Origin: Nitrososphaeraceae archaeon
Lineage (GTDB): Archaea > Thermoproteota > Nitrososphaeria > Nitrososphaerales > Nitrososphaeraceae
Length of the DNA stretch: 37,089 nt
Direction: 5' to 3'
NCBI GenBank assembly: GCA_016782225.1
Contig: JADDOW010000082.1
Coordinates: 1 to 37,089, forward strand
Position 1 is the stretch's first letter; each line of letters opens with the position of its first letter. The notes below the pieces were generated by a model. It ran no database searches, was not told the origin of the DNA, and worked only from the letters and a program-made list of their open reading frames with translations. The translations under genes were made by a program, and so were the position numbers. This document shows, piece by piece, positions 18,061 through 26,788 of the stretch.

Positions 18061-19140
18061 TTAATCTGATTCATCAGAATAAATCAACTTCATTTCGTCG
18101 AATGTAAGTTTTCCCCCACCAGACATCTTCTTCATTGCTGCCTCTTTTAATGAATTCCATAATTCATGGTTTTCTCTATTCTTTTTCATCTTATCTTGGG
18201 GAACGTCATGTTGTCTACTTCTTCTATCAACATTTTGTCTTCGCTGCCTATCAGAAGAATATTGCAATCGAGACTTTTTGAACTCTATTGCATTTAGTTG
18301 GGTATCCACCATCTCTAATTTTGCGCCAGCTTCCCTTACTTGATGGATAATCATTCTTCTCTCCTCATAGAGATCCTCTCTTTTATTCAATAACTCGTCC
18401 AAATTTTCCTTTAACTTTCCGATCCCCTTTCCAATTTCCGCTTTTTGGTCAAATATTTTAGTCATCTTTCCCCGAAGATCGTCAAATTTCATAGCCATGG
18501 ATTTATAAGTATCTTCTTTTTTGTTGATGACTTTTAACGCATGAAGCCTAGTTGCAATTTCCTTAGACTTTAAAACTAGCCTTCTTTCTTCATCTTTAGA
18601 TAATTTCTTTGTTTGAATATCTTTTTCTATTTGGTCTAATGCCTTTGTTAAATTTGAAATATTATAACGGTCTCGCCTAGATCTGCCTCCGCCTCCAACT
18701 CCACTGGAAGAAGCTTTGGTATCCAGGTTTTTCATCCTTTTTCTTTCTTCAATTAAATTATTTTTTAACTCGGTGAATTTGGTGTAATCAGCATCTTTTA
18801 TTTCATTTGTATGCTTTAATTTTAATCGCTCTTCCTCCAACTTTACCCTTTCTTCATCAATTATTTTTTTTGTTTCCTCTATTTTCTGATTAATTCGCTC
18901 TATCTGACTTTCCCCTTTCTTTTGTTCCTCTATAAGTTGTCTTTTGAATTCTAAAAGAGTCTTTTGATTTGAATCTATTGAATTATTCATTCTGTTATCT
19001 TTTTTTATTGCAGAAGCTGTAGCTGAAGCAGTAGAAGCTATAGCTGTATTTCCGCCATTCTGTTCTTGAACCACGCCGCCTAGAACTATTAACATGTGGA
19101 AAAATATAATCTTTATCATTACCGTTGTAAGGCAAAACAC
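18061..19140 (-). CDS. archaeal coiled-coil protein (COG1340-like)
   Basis: An up-to-359-residue protein dominated by charged heptads (for example EEQKKGESQIERINQKIE, and GKLKENLDELLNKREDLYEE), with long stretches of E, K, R and L. It resembles the archaeal coiled-coil proteins of COG1340, sometimes mislabelled phosphoserine phosphatase; no phosphatase motif is present. A Gly4 linker and an R-R-Q-R basic patch interrupt the coils. The start is uncertain. GTG 19140 gives a hydrophobic N-terminus (MIKIIFFHMLIVLGG). ATG 19119, ATG 19095 or GTG 19074 would shorten it, and the last removes the hydrophobic part. The following segment is Ala/Ser/Thr-rich and disordered. The cellular role is unknown. 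Confidence 0.75.
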   Translation of the reverse strand: MFCLTTVMIKIIFFHMLIVLGGVVQEQNGGNTAIASTASATASAIKKDNRMNNSIDSNQKTLLEFKRQLIEEQKKGESQIERINQKIEETKKIIDEERVKLEEERLKLKHTNEIKDADYTKFTELKNNLIEERKRMKNLDTKASSSGVGGGGRSRRDRYNISNLTKALDQIEKDIQTKKLSKDEERRLVLKSKEIATRLHALKVINKKEDTYKSMAMKFDDLRGKMTKIFDQKAEIGKGIGKLKENLDELLNKREDLYEERRMIIHQVREAGAKLEMVDTQLNAIEFKKSRLQYSSDRQRRQNVDRRSRQHDVPQDKMKKNRENHELWNSLKEAAMKKMSGGGKLTFDEMKLIYSDESD

Positions 19141-19318
19141 AATGCCCTTTTTTGGTTTTAAATAAGGTTAACAATATTGTTTCGTTGAAATTTTATGCAC
19201 ACACATAAATGAAATGCTTTATAATGATTTATTTTGAGTGATAAAAGGAATGAAAAAGATTTTTTGTGGATCTTGTAGTTATGTCAAAATATCAAAATTT
19301 TCGAAATTTAGGTTATGA

Positions 19319-19714
19319 TTATACAGGAGGCAATTCAACTTTCTTGTCAAACCCACCAGAACCAAACTTGCAATAAAAACATTTGTCTGACATCATATAT
19401 GGGATTTGTTGAATAACAACAGCACCTAATTTCAACGCAATCTTTGTCATAATTCGGAACTTCAATGGCATTGCAGGAATTACTTCTTTAAAATAAACAT
19501 TATAATGATCAGGACAAAATTTTAGAGTCACATTAGACGATGGCCTCTTATTCATATCGAGGTTTTTAGTAGCTGAATTTAGATTCTTTGCAACATTAAT
19601 CTGTTCTCGAATATACTCATGTTTTGGACATGGACAATCCTTCCCTCCAGGATGCTTATAGGCAGGAGTATTTTTCCAATCAAATCCTGAAAAATCTTTA
19701 TCAAAATCATCCAT
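19319..19714 (-). CDS. hypothetical protein with Cys/His clusters
   Basis: This 131-residue protein is not one I recognise. Possible metal ligands come in three groups: Cys27, Cys29 and His32 (CPCPKH); Cys67 and His70 (FCPDH); and Cys112 and Cys115 (KCFYC). Together they could bind one or two zinc ions. The middle (IMTKIALKLGAVVIQQIPYMM) is an amphipathic or weakly hydrophobic helix, not a clear membrane span. The start is an ATG and an AT-rich promoter region precedes it. It lies 178 bases upstream of the coiled-coil gene on the same strand. Confidence 0.65.
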   Translation of the reverse strand: MDDFDKDFSGFDWKNTPAYKHPGGKDCPCPKHEYIREQINVAKNLNSATKNLDMNKRPSSNVTLKFCPDHYNVYFKEVIPAMPLKFRIMTKIALKLGAVVIQQIPYMMSDKCFYCKFGSGGFDKKVELPPV

Positions 19715-19940
19715 TATTATTTCATGTAATTATATGCCATATAGAATATAAATATATGGTTAACAGGTTGCTCTGATGTGTTTGCAACAAGGCCAGCCTG
19801 TTGAAATTTATGTAACGATAAATTGGATGATCATAGTACAGGTGATTTTTGTTTCATTTTAATAGATAGTTGTCAGTTACGAAAAAAAGGCATCGTCCTC
19901 ACCGAATATATAAACACACCCTCAAATGGGTTATCCATGA

Positions 19941-20645
19941 TTAATCACAACCCATTTTGTAGAGCATATTTGCAATTAAATTATAATGATTGGACGTTAA
20001 ACCTATCGAAGATATATTTCGTACAATAATCGATAAATATGGTATTTTGGATTTAGATTCAAATCTATAGCCCTCTAAAAACATTCTTTCGATTTTAGAG
20101 TATTTTCTTCTATCAAGATCTATTAGGCTTGACAAAAAAAGCCCTATATCCAAACTTTTTGAGTATGTTGAATTTCGTTTTTGAATAAGCCCCAAATCCG
20201 TTCGAACTATATCGGATCTTTTTGTTATCAAATAATTTTGTGCCTTGTTGTCTATAAAACAGAATCCAGCATTGTGTAGTCTGCCAGTAATCACTCCCAC
20301 TTTAAAAACAATTTCTAAATCGCCGTTATTTTTTAAATATTTATATAAATTTCCACCCTCAATATATTCCTCTACGATTGTATTTTTTTCTAGTTTATAG
20401 AGTTGGGGTGTAGGTATTCCAATTTTATTTAATTTTTTTCTGTTTTCTTCACCTTCGTTTGTCATAATTGATTTTCCAAGTTTGAGAGGCGGTGAAGGGT
20501 GCAACAGGAATAACGATATTAATGAGTATAAGAAAATTAATAGGTATTCATTTATCTCCTTTGTGGATTTATCTTTTTTAACAATTGCCTTTATGCCATT
20601 TAATTTTATGATTTTTATATCCCTTTGCCAATTTAATGAATACAA
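19941..20645 (-). CDS. stand-alone Bud32/RIO-like protein kinase
   Basis: This 234-residue small kinase-fold protein has a recognisable core. AIVKK resembles the beta-3 lysine strand, and EGEENRKKLNKIGIPTPQLY resembles the Bud32 alpha-C segment and the strand after it. The hinge is VEEYIEGGNLYKYL. The catalytic loop reads HNAGFCFIDNKAQNYLI, with the Asp and the downstream Asn in place, and the metal-binding motif is DLG. Archaeal Bud32 is often fused or adjacent to Kae1; here no Kae1 gene is nearby. It also has an unusual hydrophobic insert (YLLIFLYSLISLFLL) between the lysine strand and alpha-C. The start is a TTG. Whether it is the KEOPS subunit or another RIO/lipopolysaccharide-kinase-like protein is open. 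Confidence 0.65.
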   Translation of the reverse strand: MYSLNWQRDIKIIKLNGIKAIVKKDKSTKEINEYLLIFLYSLISLFLLHPSPPLKLGKSIMTNEGEENRKKLNKIGIPTPQLYKLEKNTIVEEYIEGGNLYKYLKNNGDLEIVFKVGVITGRLHNAGFCFIDNKAQNYLITKRSDIVRTDLGLIQKRNSTYSKSLDIGLFLSSLIDLDRRKYSKIERMFLEGYRFESKSKIPYLSIIVRNISSIGLTSNHYNLIANMLYKMGCD

Positions 20646-21510
20646 TATATTTTAGTTAAATGATTAAGAATAGTTTATTTTAAATATTTTATGTTTTTCT
20701 TTACAAAGTTTCTGCAACTCTAATATTTTGAAGGTTTAGGTTTATTTTTTTATACATGGTTATTTTGTTAAATACACAGCTATTTTGAAATCGCTACTGC
20801 TTTTATAATTGCAGGAATCTGATTTACCTGTTAGGAAAAAAGCATGCCGACTTAACTACTCCAAATCAACATACGCTCATTTTGCTTCAATTTCAAGTGC
20901 AAATAACAACTGGATCACATCAGGCCAATGGATGCATAAACAAACAAAAAGGCCCAAATGGTGAACGGTTCTTTAGTGTTTTTTACACTTTAACTGAATT
21001 CTAAAGGTGTCTTGGCAAACGTGCCTCTGCCCCCCCCCCACTCATAAAATAAGCAATAATTCAAATGTAAATGAATAATACACATCAACAGGCAAGTAAT
21101 AACATTCAATAGCACTGTTTAAAAAAATGCAAGGCGCCCAGTCAGCATCAATGTTACTACCAATCATACTATGCGAATAACAATACAACAGATATTTCCA
21201 CTTATCTATCGAAAGCAGTTAACCATTTTGGCAACAATCAGTTTATGGTTATTTCACAATTGCAAAAAGCGAATGAGAGAAATAAAAAAGATTAAGGATT
21301 CCCAAGCATTGAGAAAATTGGATTCACCTTAATGCACAGAATGCATAATGCCAGAAAAGAAAAACCGAAAAAGGGATCATTTAATGACGAATGGCATACC
21401 GATAGCAAAGGCAATACAACCAACAATACAAAATAAAATCCATGGTTTGTTTGGAGTCCCTATTTTTTTAGTTTCTTACCCAGCCAAAATGATATTTTTC
21501 CATACCGCTA
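20646..21510. other. 865-base gene-free stretch
   Basis: No convincing gene. A plus-strand frame at 21348-21548 overlaps the 3' end of the beta-helix gene antisense and is rejected. The notable content is a C10 homopolymer at 21030-21039 in an AT-rich background. No tRNA, hairpin-plus-T-run or repeat array was recognised. Confidence 0.5.
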
Positions 21511-22341
21511 TTACCTACCAATGCATAAACCAGAAGGCAGACTACTAATGCAATTATTATTTGTGAAATAGTTTTTATTAATGTTGATTGGAAGGCTATT
21601 GGCATTATTAATATCCAAAACATTGTTGAAAACATTATTAAAATTAACTCTGTTGAAAGAACTTTGAACATCCAAAAAAACACCGTTTGTGGTGTTAAAT
21701 ATATTGTTCCCATCTATTACAGAATCAACAGTATTTATGAAAGTTATTCCAGAAAGGTTATTTTCGCTAAATAGGTTGTATTTTATATTTGTTTGATCGG
21801 ATGTATGAGACGCAATCCCAATGGTGTTATTACTCACCATGTTATTGGTTATATCAAATGATGTAGATCCTGTAACGTAAAGGGCAACTTTATTGTTATT
21901 TATATTTAGGTTTCTAGCAACAGTATCATTACTTCCGGAGATATAAATCCCGGATTGAAACCCGGAAATAATACCATTACCCGTTATTGTGGTATTTTCC
22001 TGACCACCTATCATTATTCCAACTTTATTGCTATTCATTCCCGGGCCCTTTATGGAAAATCCATTAAGATCTATTCGTGTATTATTGTCGCCTACGATTA
22101 ATCCATCACCAGTACATATCAAATTGGAAGTTAGTTTCACTTCACCTTTTATTACCTGGCCACAGGAGGGATTCTCGGTAATAGAATCCTGAACTTCACC
22201 AATCAACGACAGAGAATTACCTGATGTTGCCAATGCGATTGTTTTGCTGTTTGAGAATATCGGAGAAGCAGATAAAATGGAAAAAACTGCGACAAAGAAA
22301 AATGCAAAATGGTAAAAATTTTTTTGGCAAATCATAGACAT
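21511..22341 (-). CDS. secreted right-handed beta-helix (NosD-like) protein
   Basis: A roughly 276-residue exported protein. A signal peptide (KNFYHFAFFFVAVFSILSA) is followed by ten or so parallel beta-helix rungs of the type GIxIxGSxNxTIxxNxIxxN, with the Asn ladders typical of NosD/CASH-domain proteins and polysaccharide-binding beta-helices. Two cysteine pairs are present (SCGQ and LICTG near the start, NNCISS and GLCIG at the end), which could cap the helix by disulfides outside the cell. There is no lyase catalytic motif. Such proteins are abundant in Nitrososphaerales and may coat or bind the cell surface (inference). Possible starts are GTG 22350 and ATGs at 22341 and 22335; 22341 is given. 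Confidence 0.8.
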   Translation of the reverse strand: MSMICQKNFYHFAFFFVAVFSILSASPIFSNSKTIALATSGNSLSLIGEVQDSITENPSCGQVIKGEVKLTSNLICTGDGLIVGDNNTRIDLNGFSIKGPGMNSNKVGIMIGGQENTTITGNGIISGFQSGIYISGSNDTVARNLNINNNKVALYVTGSTSFDITNNMVSNNTIGIASHTSDQTNIKYNLFSENNLSGITFINTVDSVIDGNNIFNTTNGVFLDVQSSFNRVNFNNVFNNVLDINNANSLPININKNYFTNNNCISSLPSGLCIGR

Positions 22342-22457
22342 AACATTCACTTAATAAAGTCTAGATAACTTTATTATATCAATATTACCATTAGCAAAGT
22401 TATACCAACATCAATAAACTAACACTTTTAAACGCTTTATAGAAAATCGTCATAATA

Positions 22458-23627
22458 TTGCGGAGACTGTATTTTACACCATATGGCGTGGGTTTAGGTC
22501 ATGCAAGCCGCCTTTTAGTTTTGGCGGATTATTTTAAAGAGTACCAATTTGAATCAAGATTCTCATCATTTGGCGAGGCGAAAAGCTTTCTGAACCTACA
22601 TGGGTATGAGTGTAATTTAGTGCCGCCAGTTGAGTTTTTGTGGGGAAGGGATGGTGAGTTCTCACTAAAGCACAACATATCAAAGATCCCAAAATGGGTG
22701 ACTAACCTGCCAATTCAAATAAACAGAGAAATAAGATACATTAAAAAGTTTAATCCAGAAATCATAATTTCAGACACAAGGGTATCATCACTGGTTGCAG
22801 GGAAACTGCTAAACATCCCAACGATTTTGCTCATTAACCAAATAAAACTATTATTGACACCAAGGCTTAGAGAAATTCAAATCGCAAAATTTTTTGAGAC
22901 ATGCCTTGGGGAATCAATGGGAGGTTTATGGAACATATCAGACAACATCTTGATACCAGATTTACCCCCACCTTATACAATTTCAGAAGATACGATAAAT
23001 TCGGTTAAATCCACAAAATCCAGAATAAAGCACATTGGATTCATATCACCTAAAAAGATCCTTTCAAATGAGAGAATAAACAGCATCATAAAATTGCTTC
23101 AGATAGATAAAACCAAATTATTGATCTTCGTTCATATTAGCGGCCCCAAGGAAACAAGAAAACCAATTATTGTGAAAATTATGGAGGCATGCCAAAATCT
23201 AACCAATATTCAATTCGTTTTTTCCGAAGGAAAAGCTAATGGAGATATCCGTCCAAAAAAAGTTTCAAGCAACATATGGTATTATGAATGGTGTCCCCAT
23301 AGAGACGAAATATTCCAGCTATCGGACATTTTGATAATTAGGGGAGGCCACACAGCAATATCACAAGCAATTCAATTTGGAAAGCCATTCATATCAATAC
23401 CCATAGAAAATCACGGTGAGCAGCTTTCTAATTCCGTTAAAATACAAAAACTAGGCATCGGAATAACCCTTAATCCCAAAATAATAGAACCATCAATCAT
23501 AAAAAAATCGATTGAAAAGATAAGCAACGACAACAAATACAAAAAAAAGGCATCTCAAATGATGGAGATAAGCAACAATCTAAACGGAATTGAGAATATC
23601 AAGAATATCGTCCTTTCTCATATCTAA
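22458..23627 (+). CDS. glycosyltransferase, MurG/GT28-like
   Basis: A 389-residue two-Rossmann (GT-B) enzyme. The N-terminal YFTPYGVGLGHASRLL loop is the acceptor or diphosphate region of GT28/MurG-like enzymes. The C-terminal domain has WYEWCPHRDEIFQLSDILIIRGGHTAISQAI, ending in the conserved G-G-H and then PFISIPIENHGEQ, the nucleotide-sugar binding signature. It probably adds a sugar to a lipid or surface polymer, with donor and acceptor unknown. The start is a TTG at 22458, immediately before the first beta-strand. Its last 48 bases overlap the 3' end of the convergent THUMP gene, which is unusual. Confidence 0.85.
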   Translation: MRRLYFTPYGVGLGHASRLLVLADYFKEYQFESRFSSFGEAKSFLNLHGYECNLVPPVEFLWGRDGEFSLKHNISKIPKWVTNLPIQINREIRYIKKFNPEIIISDTRVSSLVAGKLLNIPTILLINQIKLLLTPRLREIQIAKFFETCLGESMGGLWNISDNILIPDLPPPYTISEDTINSVKSTKSRIKHIGFISPKKILSNERINSIIKLLQIDKTKLLIFVHISGPKETRKPIIVKIMEACQNLTNIQFVFSEGKANGDIRPKKVSSNIWYYEWCPHRDEIFQLSDILIIRGGHTAISQAIQFGKPFISIPIENHGEQLSNSVKIQKLGIGITLNPKIIEPSIIKKSIEKISNDNKYKKKASQMMEISNNLNGIENIKNIVLSHI

Positions 23628-24812
23628 GTCGAATTGTCTTGTTTCTTTCAAGGAAACTCCATTCATGTGATTAGTTTTGATTTTTTGAAAAACAAGTTCG
23701 AAATCCTCCTGGGTAACGTCTAAATGTAAAGGACAAAAGCCTGAAGACTTTTCATCAACTGTATTGCTATTGAAACTATAAAAGTATCTCAGATGGTGTT
23801 TAAATTCATAATTAAAAAGAAATGGAGTCAATGGAATTTTCCCCGATTCAAAAGACAGTAGAATGTTTTTTTTAAAGAACCATAAAGGATGCAAAAAAGG
23901 TAAAAATGGAAGGCAAATGAAATTTGTTTCAGCCTTTATCTGCAACAAAAATGTGACAATGGTTTCATCAATTATTAATTTCTTCATCATCACCCTTTTG
24001 CTTTGATTTGAGCTAAAACCATAATCTAAAAACGACTTCTCGGTATTTGGAAACAGGTGGGCCAGATCGGTTAAGTTAATGATAATGTTATTGATTGGGT
24101 ATTTTTTGATGATTTTATCAAATGTCTTCAAAGCTTGTCTCAGGTTACTTTCACCATCATAAAAGACAAACGGGATTGGGAAAAACCCATTGTTTAATAT
24201 TGAGATAAGAGATAGAAAAGAGTAATCGTCATAAATTGGGCAAATGACTGCCTCCCTAAAGAACCTAAAGGGAATGGTTTCTTTATTTTTAGTTAGCAGT
24301 ATACTGACATACGCAAAATCATTCCCGATTAGCACAAATAAAGTTTTATCCGCTTCAGATTCATTATTAACATACTTTATGTCAGGAGACAGGCCGGAGA
24401 TCTCACTCATCACAAGAAATTCAAGATCCTTTTTGAAAAATAAAAAATCGTTATTATCTTTTGAATTCTCCATTTTAGACGCTCTGATCGTAATAGAAAA
24501 CCTCTCATTAGGCAATAAAATTTCTTTTCCAATCCGAGTAACTGTTTGTGACAAAACATCAAAGTCAATCATCAGGCATTTGGCTATAAAAATACATGAT
24601 ATTCCAGAAATCTTGCTTAAGAGATCCATCGTAAAAACCATTTCTTTAGTGTTTTTCAATTCCACAATAAAGTAAAACCCATCTTTTTTTATTGCTAAAA
24701 ACAAAATACCGTTTTCATTTAAAGTATCCCTTACCAAGTTATACAGGTAATCCAAAAATGTATCCGACTTGATTACAGGTTCTAACACTAGAACCTTTTT
24801 TTCATAGTCCAT
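23580..24812 (-). CDS. ThiI-like THUMP protein with degenerate PP-loop
   Basis: About 410 residues. The N-terminal half resembles the ferredoxin-like plus THUMP part of ThiI (an LLPNERFSITIRASKMENSK strand, then LEFLVMSEI and a LFVLIGNDFAYVSI strand). It is followed by a segment with the spacing of the PP-loop ATPase domain: REAVICPIYDDYSFLSLISILNNG, then IPFVFYDG. ThiI uses SGGxDS here to adenylate tRNA U8 for 4-thiouridine formation. This protein reads IYDDYS, so ATP use is doubtful, although RVMMKKLIIDETI resembles the later ThiI helix. It may be a tRNA-binding paralogue. A TATA box 19-28 bases upstream favours ATG 24812 over TTG 24827. Confidence 0.55.
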   Translation of the reverse strand: MDYEKKVLVLEPVIKSDTFLDYLYNLVRDTLNENGILFLAIKKDGFYFIVELKNTKEMVFTMDLLSKISGISCIFIAKCLMIDFDVLSQTVTRIGKEILLPNERFSITIRASKMENSKDNNDFLFFKKDLEFLVMSEISGLSPDIKYVNNESEADKTLFVLIGNDFAYVSILLTKNKETIPFRFFREAVICPIYDDYSFLSLISILNNGFFPIPFVFYDGESNLRQALKTFDKIIKKYPINNIIINLTDLAHLFPNTEKSFLDYGFSSNQSKRVMMKKLIIDETIVTFLLQIKAETNFICLPFLPFLHPLWFFKKNILLSFESGKIPLTPFLFNYEFKHHLRYFYSFNSNTVDEKSSGFCPLHLDVTQEDFELVFQKIKTNHMNGVSLKETRQFDLDMRKDDILDILNSV

Positions 24813-24830
24813 TTTTAGTTTGTACAATTG

Positions 24831-24840
24831 AAAATATATA
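24831..24840 (-). promoter_or_regulatory. TATA box of the THUMP gene
   Basis: The minus strand reads TATATATTTT here, 19-28 bases before the ATG at 24812. This is a good archaeal promoter spacing for a leaderless transcript, and the reason for choosing that start. Confidence 0.5.
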
Positions 24841-24859
24841 AATAAAAACTAAGTCAAGG

Positions 24860-25843
24860 TCAAGAATTGAGAAATTGCAGTATATTTTCCTTATCAGCGG
24901 CATCTGGAACATGCTTTAAATATTCTCTAAATGAATCCCTTGCGTCCGCATCAATGCCGAGATTCAATAGGACAACACCCAGGTTTTTGTATATTGGCCC
25001 AAATCGTATTGGATTTATTTCTATTGCTTTAGAATAATATTCCCTTGCCAACGGATAGTTTTTATTTTTGAGGTAAAAGTTTCCCAATCCCCTATAGGCC
25101 AAATAAAACTTGGGGTTTATATCAAGAACTCGCTTATAGAGAGATACACATTTTTCGTCATTAAGTTCATTTAGAATTCCAGCAAGTAAGCACAAGATTT
25201 GAGGGTTTTCATTCTTTTCCTTATTTGGTGAGTTGGCATTCAAAACAAGATTCAACAGGTCTATGGATTCTTGCAGTTTACCCTGGATTCTTAATCTTTC
25301 AGTTTCAAGGTAAATCCTATTAGATTTTTCAAATTCAAACTGCTCATTTTTAAATATATCAGCCATGTCTTTTGGAAATATCAAAATCGAGAAATAGTCG
25401 TCCTGAGACCAATCATCTTCAAATTTATCTTCAGGAATTGCACCATAGGAGTCAGGTTCAGTTACGTATGTTAAGACCCGGTTTTCATTGGCATCATAAC
25501 CGCAAACAATAGTTGCAAATTGAACTGTGTCCCCAATGCCAGGAAGAACAACAATAACTGGAAAACCCTGGGTAACCCTTTTTTTCAGATCAACAAGAGA
25601 CCCCCTGTAAACGATAGACGAAAGATTCAATTTTTTCTCAATTATCTCAAGGCCCTCGATAAAAACAGTTCCCCTAAAGTTTTTGTATTGAAGAGATCTT
25701 TTCTCAATTTCATCAAGAGGTAATTCTTCGCCCCAAAACCTAGACAAAACGTTGATTACAAGAGGAAAAACTACATTTTCCTCATTTTTGTTAACTAGAG
25801 GTAATATTATTTGCTCCAAGTTATCATTTTTGTCTCTTTGCAC
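24860..25843 (-). CDS. C39-peptidase-like domain fused to TPR repeats, catalytic residues missing
   Basis: A 327-residue protein in two parts. Residues 20-160 follow the C39 (papain-like) pattern. The helix that normally starts with the catalytic Cys reads VVFPLVINVLSRFWGEELPLDEI, and the usual catalytic-His strand reads VQFATIVCGYDANENRVL. The Cys position is hydrophobic, the His position is Gln and the DP motif has become EP, so peptidase activity is unlikely. Residues 165-320 contain about four tetratricopeptide repeats (for example YLAYRGLGNFYLKNKNYPLA), which bind peptides or proteins. The start is a GTG. It lies 47 bases upstream of the THUMP gene on the same strand, but that gene has its own TATA box. 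Confidence 0.65.
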   Translation of the reverse strand: MQRDKNDNLEQIILPLVNKNEENVVFPLVINVLSRFWGEELPLDEIEKRSLQYKNFRGTVFIEGLEIIEKKLNLSSIVYRGSLVDLKKRVTQGFPVIVVLPGIGDTVQFATIVCGYDANENRVLTYVTEPDSYGAIPEDKFEDDWSQDDYFSILIFPKDMADIFKNEQFEFEKSNRIYLETERLRIQGKLQESIDLLNLVLNANSPNKEKNENPQILCLLAGILNELNDEKCVSLYKRVLDINPKFYLAYRGLGNFYLKNKNYPLAREYYSKAIEINPIRFGPIYKNLGVVLLNLGIDADARDSFREYLKHVPDAADKENILQFLNS

Positions 25844-25948
25844 AACTTTACAAAAGGCAGCATTAAATAAAAATCATAATGTTGGAAATAGATCATTGCC
25901 AATACGGATAAAAACACACGGTTTTGCTTAGATAGCAGAGGATTATCG

Positions 25949-25967
25949 CAGGCTTAAAGAAAGCCTG
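25949..25967. repeat. 7-bp hairpin, possible terminator
   Basis: CAGGCTT and AAGCCTG are exact reverse complements around a 5-nt loop, about 130 bases past the stop of the leftward amidotransferase gene. No T run follows on either strand, so a terminator role is uncertain. Confidence 0.35.
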
Positions 25968-26097
25968 GAATTTTCGCCTGATTTTTGCCGTGTTTAGTGA
26001 AAAAACAGTATTGATCCAAAATAACACGAAATGGAAAAACGATTAACGAACAAAGAGTGTGTGTGTTATGTGGATATGCATATGTTATTTATCCAGG

Positions 26098-26670
26098 CTA
26101 TATTTTTAGAAAGTTTTCCATCATATATCTACCATGTTTTCCACTTTTCTCCGGGTGAAACTGAGTTCCAAACAAAGGTTTTCCATTAAGGCAAAAGAAT
26201 TCATTATCGCACGCATTGGAACTCCCTAATAACGTGAATTTTTCAGATAGTTTAGACACACAAAAATTATGGCTTTCAAACATTTGCACAGATTCATAGT
26301 TGGGTAACAGTGCAGAGGCTTTCAGTATATCGATTTTTACAATGTCACGAACTTTCTCCATTTTCTTTAATGTGCAACCCAAAGTTAGAGCGAGTATTTG
26401 GCCACCATAGCATATCCCTAACAATGGCTTATCGTAAATTAGACACCCTTTAACAATGCAAGAATTCACTTTGTTGATAAGTACAGAATTGCGTTGTCTC
26501 CCCGACAAAATCACATTATCAAAACCTTTCAAAAGATCAAGATAGCCATCATTTCCCATAGAGAAAAGATGGTTGCAATCATAACAGGCAAAGTCATTGT
26601 CAAGATCATTTAATACTTCAATAATGTTATGAAGATATGGGGAGAAATTATTTATCAACAGTGTTTTCAA
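26098..26670 (-). CDS. class I glutamine amidotransferase (GMP synthase subunit A-like)
   Basis: A 190-residue glutaminase domain. The nucleophile elbow LGICYGGQ places Cys87, and the C-terminal FGTQFHPEKSG places His172 and Glu174, completing the Cys-His-Glu triad. Length and the ending FHPEKSGKHG fit the separate glutaminase subunit of archaeal GMP synthase, which hands ammonia to the XMP-aminating subunit. PabA/TrpG or HisH are alternatives. No synthetase subunit gene is next to it, so the pathway is not proven by context. The start is a TTG at 26670, right before the first beta-strand. Confidence 0.8.
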   Translation of the reverse strand: MKTLLINNFSPYLHNIIEVLNDLDNDFACYDCNHLFSMGNDGYLDLLKGFDNVILSGRQRNSVLINKVNSCIVKGCLIYDKPLLGICYGGQILALTLGCTLKKMEKVRDIVKIDILKASALLPNYESVQMFESHNFCVSKLSEKFTLLGSSNACDNEFFCLNGKPLFGTQFHPEKSGKHGRYMMENFLKI

Positions 26671-26788
26671 TGGTTTTTAAGTAATATAATAACCGAAAAT
26701 ATTTTTAGTTTACTCTGTTTACCCTATTTGCCCCATCGACTGTTTCAAATAAAATTAAATTAAATTAACTCCCAAAAAAACAATTGGA

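Noticed and set aside
21348-21548. 66-codon plus-strand frame overlapping the beta-helix gene 3' end
   Set aside because: Antisense to a well-supported gene for its last part and without a motif.
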